A DNA stretch of 64,000 nt from Pseudomonadota bacterium (GTDB taxonomy: Bacteria > Chloroflexota > UBA6077 > JAJPGT01): NCBI GenBank assembly GCA_021325655.1, contig JAJPGT010000047.1:62001-126000 (forward strand), read 5' to 3'. The notes under the pieces are model-generated. The model saw only the letters and a list, made by a program, of their open reading frames with translations, did not search any database and had not been told where the DNA came from. How positions within the stretch are numbered: position 1 is the stretch's first letter; every line of letters starts with the position of its first letter. Positions 57,880-64,000 of the stretch are shown here, in pieces. A program made the position numbers and the translations under genes.

Positions 57880-58200
57880 CTACGAGGCGCGCCGGTGCTC
57901 CTCGCGGCGCCAGCCACGCGCCGGCTTCGGCAGCGCGACCTCCAGCCCAGGCCGCGGCCCGCGCAGCACGGTGACGAGCGTCCCGAGCTGTCCCTCGCGC
58001 CCGCGCCCGAAGTAGTCCCAGCGAAAGACAGTACCGCAGACCTGGCAGCGCAGGTCGAGCAGGCGGCCTGGGAGACCTCGACGCCAGGGGCTAGGCGCCC
58101 CACCGTCCTGTGCCGCGAGCGTGATGTGCGGGAACGTCCATGGCCCGCTCCAGTCGACGTACGAGATGCCACAGCCTGGACACGCGCGTGGGTAGGCCAT
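57880..58200 (-). CDS. Zinc-ribbon-like hypothetical protein
   Basis: MAYPRACPGCGISYVDWSGPWTFPHITLAA...LLDLRCQVCGTVFRWDYFGRGREGQLGTLVTVLRG: two CxxC pairs. Confidence 0.65.
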   Translation of the reverse strand: MAYPRACPGCGISYVDWSGPWTFPHITLAAQDGGAPSPWRRGLPGRLLDLRCQVCGTVFRWDYFGRGREGQLGTLVTVLRGPRPGLEVALPKPARGWRREEHRRAS

Positions 58201-58367
58201 CCGCTCTAACCTCTCGTCGCTGGCGCTCCGGGCACGGCGGCGCCGGGCAAAATCGCGCCCATCGCTGCAGGAAGCGTGCCAGATTGGAATACGCGGCAGC
58301 CAGACGAGCCAGGTTGACCGGGGCGCAAAGGCACGGGTAGAGTCCCCACGGACCGAGTGGAGGAGCT

Positions 58368-58760
58368 GTGCAGCCGGTCTGGCGTTGGGGACTGCTCTGT
58401 GGCGCGCTGATCGTCGTCATCGACACGGCGGCTCGCCTGGCAGCCGCTGGCCAGCCCGAGACGAGCCTGCAGGCGGCGCTGGCCGCGAACATCGACCTGC
58501 TGGCGAACCTGATCCTCTTCTCCGTCTGCGGCTATCAGGTCGGCCGGCAGACACGAATGGTGCGCTCGGCAGCCGAGGCCGGCGTGACGGCCGGGCTGCT
58601 GGCTGGCGTCGCGGCGCTCGTCGTGGGCCAGCTCATCCCGCCGGCGGAGGCCTCCGCCTCCGCGCTGGTTTCGGTCCTGGCGTTGAACGTCGCGATGGGC
58701 GGCGTGCTCGCGCTGTCGAGCGGCTTTCTCGGTTCCCGGGTTCCGCAGGCGAAGCGCTGA
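58368..58760 (+). CDS. Hypothetical membrane protein
   Basis: MQPVWRWGLLCGALIVVIDTAARLAAAGQ...IDLLANLILFSVCGYQVGRQTRMVRSAAEAGVTAGLLAGVAALVVGQLI. Confidence 0.6.
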   Translation: MQPVWRWGLLCGALIVVIDTAARLAAAGQPETSLQAALAANIDLLANLILFSVCGYQVGRQTRMVRSAAEAGVTAGLLAGVAALVVGQLIPPAEASASALVSVLALNVAMGGVLALSSGFLGSRVPQAKR

Positions 58761-58855
58761 GGCTGGCCGGAGCACCTGCGCCGGGTAAGCGGGCACAGGA
58801 GTTGCACACATCCCACGCGGCTATTCGCGCCGCGTGGCCGGGAGGAGGGGTGCAG

Positions 58856-59368
58856 ATGCGGTTCCTCATCGGCGTACTCATCGGCCTGATCGCGAGCATC
58901 GTCTTCACCAGAAAGCGCGAGCAGCAGGCGCTCGCCCCGCTGGAGTGGGGGCCGGGGACGGCCAGCACCGAGACCGTGGCCTCCGTGGGCGCACCAGTGC
59001 CAGCCAGGGAGCCCGGGCCGGCGGCCGCGGCGCCAAGTCCCGCCAGTGCCGCCCAAGCCCAGGCCGGGCAACAGCCCGGCGTCTCGGGCGACGGCCGAGC
59101 GCGCGAGTCCAAGCTGGCCGAGCTGCGGCAAAAGTACCAGTGGCTGATGAGCTTCAGCGACGACGAGATCCGGACTGTCGCCTTGCTCGACGCCGGCCAG
59201 GAACTGGAACCCTGGGAGCAATACCTTGACGTTTGCCACCGCGAGCAGGGAGTGCTCCGGCCGACCCACGCCTTTGGGAAGCGCGTGCCGGAGGGCCATG
59301 TGTATCTTGCGCAGCACCGCGTGCCGGAGGCGACCTGGTATCGGCTCGTCCGCGCGGCCCAGGCATAG
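58856..59368 (+). CDS. Hypothetical protein with N-terminal TM and Ala/Pro-rich linker
   Basis: MRFLIGVLIGLIASIVFTRKREQQALAPLEWG...LAELRQKYQWLMSFSDDEIRTVALLDAGQELEPWEQYLDVCHREQ. Confidence 0.6.
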   Translation: MRFLIGVLIGLIASIVFTRKREQQALAPLEWGPGTASTETVASVGAPVPAREPGPAAAAPSPASAAQAQAGQQPGVSGDGRARESKLAELRQKYQWLMSFSDDEIRTVALLDAGQELEPWEQYLDVCHREQGVLRPTHAFGKRVPEGHVYLAQHRVPEATWYRLVRAAQA

Positions 59369-59377
59369 CGGCCGCGG

Positions 59378-61171
59378 ATGATGTCCTCGCGGGAGCGGGC
59401 GGGAGTGGAGCGGGAGGCGCCCCGGTCAGGGCTGGCCGAGCTGCTCTCTCCCGACCAACGGCAGCTTCTCAGCCGCGACCGCCAGCTTCTCTGGCGGCTG
59501 CGGGAGGCTCTGGCCGCCGCGGCGGCGAGCGAGGACGACCTGCGGACCCTGCGCCAGGCCGAGGCGGATCTGGATGAACTGTTCCTGCTGGTCATCGTCG
59601 GCGAGTTCAACGCCGGCAAGAGCGCGCTGATCAACGCCTTGCTCGGCGCCCCGGTGCTGCCCGAGGGGGTCACCCCAACCACCGCCGAGGTGACGCTGCT
59701 GCGGGACGGACCTGCGCCGGAGCAACGCTCGGCGGACGGGCTACTGGAGATCCGCTACCCGCTCGACCTGCTGCGCGACCTGGCGATTGTGGATACGCCG
59801 GGTACCAACGCAGTGCTCCGGCGGCACGAAGAACTCACTCGCCGCTTCATTCCCCGCGCCGATCTGGTGCTGTTCGTCACCTCGGCGGACCGGCCCTTCA
59901 CCGAGAGTGAACGCAGCTTCATGGAGCTGATCCGCACCTGGGGCAAGAAGCTCGTCCTGGTACTGAACAAGGTAGACCTGCTCCAGCCGGCCGAGCTCGA
60001 AGAACAGCTCGGGTTCGTTCGCGAGCAGTCGCGCCAACTGCTCGGGTTCATCCCCCAAGTCTTCCCGGTCTCGGCGCGGGCGGCGCTGCGCGCGAAGCAG
60101 GTCGCCTCGGATGGCGAGCGAGAGCAGGCCTGGGCGGCGAGCCGCTTCCAGGCGCTGGAGGCGTTCATCCGGGAGACGCTGGACGACCAGGAGCGGCTGC
60201 GGCTCAAGCTCCAGACGCCGCTCGGTGTGGCCGAGCGGATCGCCGCCAGCTACCAGGACGCGGCGCAGCAGCGCCTTGAACTGCTCCAGGCGGACCTGCT
60301 GCTCTCCGAGAGCCTGGAGGGGCAGCTCGCGCTGTACCTGGCCGACATGCGCCGAGACTTCGGGTTCCGTCTCCACGAGCTGGATACCGTGCTCCACCAG
60401 CTTCAGGAGCGCGGCGAGCGCTTCCTGGACGACACGCTGCGCCTGGGCCGGGTGTTCGATCTGTTCAACGCCGCGCGCATCAAGAGCGAGTTCGAGCGGC
60501 AGGTCGTGGCCGACCTGCCCGCGCAGGTAGATCGCCTCGGCCAATCGCTGATCGACTGGATGGTCGAGCAGGATCTGCGGCTCTGGCGCTCGGTGACCGA
60601 GCAGGTCGAGCGCCGGCGGGCGGCGCGGCCGGGCGAGGGCCCCTCGGCCCGCCTGGCCGGCTCCTTCGAGTATGACCGCCGCACGCTGCTGGGCACGCTG
60701 GGATCCGTGGCCCGCGAGGTGGTGCAGCGCCACGACCACCGGCGCGAGGCGGAGCAGCTCGCCCAGTCGGTTCGGGAGACGGTGACGCAGGCGACGCTTA
60801 TGGAGGCGGGGGCGCTGGGGCTGGGAGCGTTGGTGGTGGCGCTGGTCAGCAGCGCCGCGCTCGACGTCACCGGTATACTCGCCAGCGGGGCGATCGCCGG
60901 CCTCGGGCTGTATCTGCTGCCGCTCAAACGGCGGCGGGCCAAGGAGCAGTTCCGCCTGCGGACCGCGGCGCTCCGGGACGGGCTCGCGAGCGCGCTGTCG
61001 GAAGCGTTCGAGCGCGAGCTCGAGCATTCGGTCCAGCGGGTGCGCGACGCGCTCGCCCCCTACGATCGATTCGTCCGCGTGGAGCAGGCGAAGATGACCA
61101 CGCTCTGTGGCACGCTCGCGGCGATCCTCGCCGAGGCTCGCACCTTGCGTGAGCAGATTCAGCGGCTGTAA
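59378..61171 (+). CDS. Dynamin-like family GTPase
   Basis: IVGEFNAGKSALINALLGAPVLPEGVTPTTAEVTLL; LAIVDTPGTNAVLRRHEELTRRFIPRADLVLFVTSADRPFTESERSFMELIRTWGKKLVLVLNKVDLL; C-terminal hydrophobic hairpin GALGLGALVVALVSSAALDVTGILASGAIAGLGLYLLPL. Confidence 0.88.
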   Translation: MMSSRERAGVEREAPRSGLAELLSPDQRQLLSRDRQLLWRLREALAAAAASEDDLRTLRQAEADLDELFLLVIVGEFNAGKSALINALLGAPVLPEGVTPTTAEVTLLRDGPAPEQRSADGLLEIRYPLDLLRDLAIVDTPGTNAVLRRHEELTRRFIPRADLVLFVTSADRPFTESERSFMELIRTWGKKLVLVLNKVDLLQPAELEEQLGFVREQSRQLLGFIPQVFPVSARAALRAKQVASDGEREQAWAASRFQALEAFIRETLDDQERLRLKLQTPLGVAERIAASYQDAAQQRLELLQADLLLSESLEGQLALYLADMRRDFGFRLHELDTVLHQLQERGERFLDDTLRLGRVFDLFNAARIKSEFERQVVADLPAQVDRLGQSLIDWMVEQDLRLWRSVTEQVERRRAARPGEGPSARLAGSFEYDRRTLLGTLGSVAREVVQRHDHRREAEQLAQSVRETVTQATLMEAGALGLGALVVALVSSAALDVTGILASGAIAGLGLYLLPLKRRRAKEQFRLRTAALRDGLASALSEAFERELEHSVQRVRDALAPYDRFVRVEQAKMTTLCGTLAAILAEARTLREQIQRL

Positions 61172-61216
61172 GGTTCCCGCCGCTGTGCCGATACTCCGAC
61201 CGCGAAGAGGCGAACA

Positions 61217-61612
61217 ATGAAGCGGATCCTGATCGTCGAGGATCACCCTGATACGCAGAGTCTGCTCTGCGACCTGCTGGAGCTGGAGGGGTACGAAGTT
61301 CGGTGCAGCGGTGAAGCACACGGGGTGCTCGGGCTCGCCCGGCGGATGAACCCGGACCTGATCGTTCTGGACGTCAAGCTGCCGGGCCTCAGCGGGATTG
61401 AGCTCCTCGAGCTGCTGAACCGCGACCGGCAGATGCGCCAGGTGCCGGTGCTGATGTGCTCGGGCGCGGTGGACGAGCTCAACGCCAACCGCGAGCAGAT
61501 CGAGGGCAGCGGGGCGCGAGTCATCACCAAGCCGTTCGCGCTGGAGGACCTGCTCAGCGCGGTGCAGAGTTGCATCGAGCAGGGCCAGCGGGCGCTCGAT
61601 CCCTCCGCCTAA
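61217..61612 (+). CDS. Response regulator receiver protein
   Basis: MKRILIVEDHPDTQSLLCDLLELEGYEVRCSGEAHGVLGLARRMNPDLIVLDVKLPGLSGIELLELL...VITKPFALEDLL. Confidence 0.9.
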   Translation: MKRILIVEDHPDTQSLLCDLLELEGYEVRCSGEAHGVLGLARRMNPDLIVLDVKLPGLSGIELLELLNRDRQMRQVPVLMCSGAVDELNANREQIEGSGARVITKPFALEDLLSAVQSCIEQGQRALDPSA

Positions 61613-63075
61613 CCACGAGCCCCAGCTCGCTCTTCCACTGTAGCCGCCGCGGCGCGGGGCGCTGCCGCCAGGTGGGCCCAGGCCACCAGCAGCCCGACGA
61701 TCAGCCAGAACAGCGCCACCATGTGCGGAAAGTCCTTGTTCACGAAGTAGTGGTCGAACAGACCCGCGGTGAGCGCCGCGACGAGCGCCGCCTGGGTGGC
61801 GCCCAGGCTCGTCACGACGTCCGGGCTGGTCCCCGGGCTGCTCCGCAGGGAGCCCAGCAGCGCCGTGCCGACCGCGGCGAGGTAGAGCGCCGTTCCCACC
61901 AGGCCGGTCTGCTCCGCGAGCGTCAGGTACAGGCTGGAAACCCCCTCCTGGAGGTCGAGGTCCGGCGCGGGGCCGAAGCCGATCCCGAGCAGCGGGTAGC
62001 GACGAATGATCGCGACAGCGTTGCGGTACTCCTGGAGCCGTAGCTCCGAGGCCTTGTCCTGGGTGGCGAAACCGCTGGCGAGCCGGTCGAGCATCGTCTG
62101 CCCAACCGGGGACAGGAGGAGCAGCGCCCCGACCACCGCGCCGGCGACGAGCACCCGGCGCGAGCGAAACAGGGCTAGAAAGCCGAGCGCGGCGGCGAAG
62201 CCCACCCATGACGAGCGCGAGTTCGACAGCGCCATCCCTGCGGCCAGCGCGACGAGCGCTCCGGCAAGCGCCCAGCGCGGCGCCAGCGGCGCTTTGCCGA
62301 ACAGGTGCCCGGCCGCCAGGGCGGCGGCGAGCATGAGCATCCCGCCGAGCACGTTTGGATCGATCGAGGTGCCCACCGCGCGGAGCGTGTCGGAGTAGGT
62401 GTTGTTCGGGCCGGGCAGGTAGCGCAGCACCGCCTCGCCGGTCGGGTAGCCTAGGGGGCCGAGCGCGGAGAGGAGCCGGACCTGGAGCGTCGTCGGCAGC
62501 GCCCAGATGCCAACCGCCAGGAGCGCCGCCAGCGTGGCGCCGGCGATCAGCGCCCGCTCCAGCAGGCGCGCCGCGCGCGGGGCGCGGATGGTGTTGACGA
62601 CGCAGTAGTAGAGAACCAGGCTGGCGAGCAGCTTGACGAAACGGCGGGTCAGCTCGTCGAACGCGATCTGGCGGGCCCCGAGCGCGAAGGCGGCGACCGC
62701 GACTACCAGGAACGCGCCCAGCCAGGCCCCGGGGGCGGTGAGCTGGAGCGGCTCGCGGTGCTGGGAGGCTCCGAGCAGCCAGACCAGCAGGAGCGTTGCG
62801 AGCGCCGCGTCCAGCAGGGTGAGCTGGACCCCGAGGCGGACCGGGATGACGCCGAACGGGAGCAGGGTGGCGATGGCGATGACGGCGAGCAGCCCGGAGC
62901 GAGTGCTCGACAGGAGCAGCAGGGCGAGCGCGCCGCCGAGGAGCGCCCCGAGCACGGCGAGCGCCCAGCCGAAGGTGACGGCAGCGCCGATGGCCAGCCC
63001 GGCGCCCAGTGCCAGCGCAAGCGCGACGGGAGGGGAGGCGAGGAGGCGGCGTCCGCCGGACGGTGCAACGATCAT
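61609..63075 (-). CDS. O-antigen ligase (Wzy/WaaL-like) membrane protein
   Basis: Multi-TM; AAGMALSNSRSSWVGFAAALGFLALFRSRR; ASELRLQEYRNAVAIIRRYPLLGIGFGPAPDLDLQEGVSSLYLTLAEQTGLVGTALYL. Confidence 0.82.
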   Translation of the reverse strand: MIVAPSGGRRLLASPPVALALALGAGLAIGAAVTFGWALAVLGALLGGALALLLLSSTRSGLLAVIAIATLLPFGVIPVRLGVQLTLLDAALATLLLVWLLGASQHREPLQLTAPGAWLGAFLVVAVAAFALGARQIAFDELTRRFVKLLASLVLYYCVVNTIRAPRAARLLERALIAGATLAALLAVGIWALPTTLQVRLLSALGPLGYPTGEAVLRYLPGPNNTYSDTLRAVGTSIDPNVLGGMLMLAAALAAGHLFGKAPLAPRWALAGALVALAAGMALSNSRSSWVGFAAALGFLALFRSRRVLVAGAVVGALLLLSPVGQTMLDRLASGFATQDKASELRLQEYRNAVAIIRRYPLLGIGFGPAPDLDLQEGVSSLYLTLAEQTGLVGTALYLAAVGTALLGSLRSSPGTSPDVVTSLGATQAALVAALTAGLFDHYFVNKDFPHMVALFWLIVGLLVAWAHLAAAPRAAAATVEERAGARG

Positions 63076-63100
63076 CGCGCGCCGAGCTCCGGCCGCGGCC

Positions 63101-64000
63101 TCACTCGAAGGAGAGTCCGAGCTCGGCGGCCAGCGCCTGCAGCTCGCGGCGGACCCCCTCCGAGAGTGGGATGCCCTCCGCCAGCCGACGGCGACGCGTC
63201 TCGGCCTCGAGCTCGCCCGGGGTGAAGATCCGCTCCACTCCCTCGGCTCGCGGCGCTGCCCGCACCTGCCGCGCCAGCTCCCCGGCCCGGCGGCGGAACT
63301 CGGTCAGCGGGACCATCTGGTCGATGTCGATCGCCCCGAGCAGATGCCCGATCCCCTGCGGCCGGTCCAGGTTGCCGTGGAGCTGGCCGATCCCGGTCGC
63401 CATCGCGGCCCCGGTCAGCGCCCCGCAGAGCAAGTCGATCAGCAGGGCCAGCCCGGAGCCTTTATGCCCCCCCAGCGGCATGACCGTCCCCTGGAGCGCT
63501 TCGGCGACGCTGCGGGTTGGCTGCCCGCGGGCGTCCAGCGCCCAGCCCGCGGGGATCTCGGTCTGGCCGCTCGCCTGGGCCAGCACGATCCGCCCCTTGG
63601 CCACCAGGCTGGTCGCCATATCCAGCACCAGCGGCTCCTCGTCCGTTGGCACCGCTAGCGCCAGCGGATTGGTTCCCAGCAGCGGCTCCCGGCCGCCCCA
63701 GGGGGCCATCGCCGGCGGGCTGTTGGTGAGCGCCAGGCCAACCATGCCCTGCTGCGCCGCGAGCAACGCGTAGTAGGCACTGGCACCAAAGTGGTTGCTG
63801 TGGCGGACACCTACCCAGGCGGCGCCATTGTGCCGGGCTCGTTCGATCCCCCACTGCATCGCTTTGGTCGCGGCGACCGCGCCCAGGCCGTTATCGGCGT
63901 CGACCAGCAGGGTGGCGGGGCTTTCGGCGACGAGGCGTACCGCCGGGCGGGGGTTGATCCCGCCGGCGCGCAGGCGGTGGATGTAGGGCACCAGCAGCCG
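63101..64000 (-). CDS. Malate/L-lactate/ureidoglycolate dehydrogenase (Ldh2 family), 5' end outside window
   Basis: RLLVPYIHRLRAGGINPRP...GLGAVAATKAMQWGIERARHNGAAWVGVRHSNHFGASAYYALLAAQQGMVGLALTNSPPAMAPWGGREPLLGTNPLALAVP; frame open to the window edge. Confidence 0.9.
   Translation of the reverse strand, partial: RLLVPYIHRLRAGGINPRPAVRLVAESPATLLVDADNGLGAVAATKAMQWGIERARHNGAAWVGVRHSNHFGASAYYALLAAQQGMVGLALTNSPPAMAPWGGREPLLGTNPLALAVPTDEEPLVLDMATSLVAKGRIVLAQASGQTEIPAGWALDARGQPTRSVAEALQGTVMPLGGHKGSGLALLIDLLCGALTGAAMATGIGQLHGNLDRPQGIGHLLGAIDIDQMVPLTEFRRRAGELARQVRAAPRAEGVERIFTPGELEAETRRRRLAEGIPLSEGVRRELQALAAELGLSFE

Noticed and set aside
59741-62209. 822-aa minus ORF
   Set aside because: Antisense to the dynamin-like GTPase and the response regulator; His/Gln/Arg-rich shadow frame.

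Overview
The window is a 64-kb GC-rich bacterial chromosomal segment. Gene content and codon usage resemble Chloroflexota/Thermomicrobia, but this is inference; no 16S is present. It is densely packed with mostly housekeeping and metabolic genes: larB/larC, SufU, rhodanese, folC, metG, dxs, tatB, recF, clpS, a Ski2-like helicase, several GT2 glycosyltransferases and glycoside hydrolases, a dynamin-like GTPase and response regulators. The parts most worth a second look are: (1) a methyltransferase + PD-(D/E)XK nuclease cassette (~24.9-26.85 kb) inserted at the 3' end of a response-regulator gene and flanked by a diverged direct duplication of that gene end; (2) a secreted-protein gene (34452-33676, minus) with an in-frame amber codon at 33901-33903, after which 74 coding-like residues continue in the same frame; (3) a compact SPFH/slipin-ureA-ureB-ureC-thioredoxin operon with a divergent urease alpha subunit (flap Cys replaced by Val) and no accessory genes nearby; (4) small ORFs missed or marginal in the ORF track, including a Cys-rich mini-protein after an ArsR regulator and a one-TM mini-protein overlapping a winged-helix gene; (5) -10 boxes placed almost directly on start codons, suggesting leaderless mRNAs; and (6) long perfect palindromes and hairpins. 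No tRNA, rRNA, CRISPR array or transposase was recognised by eye.
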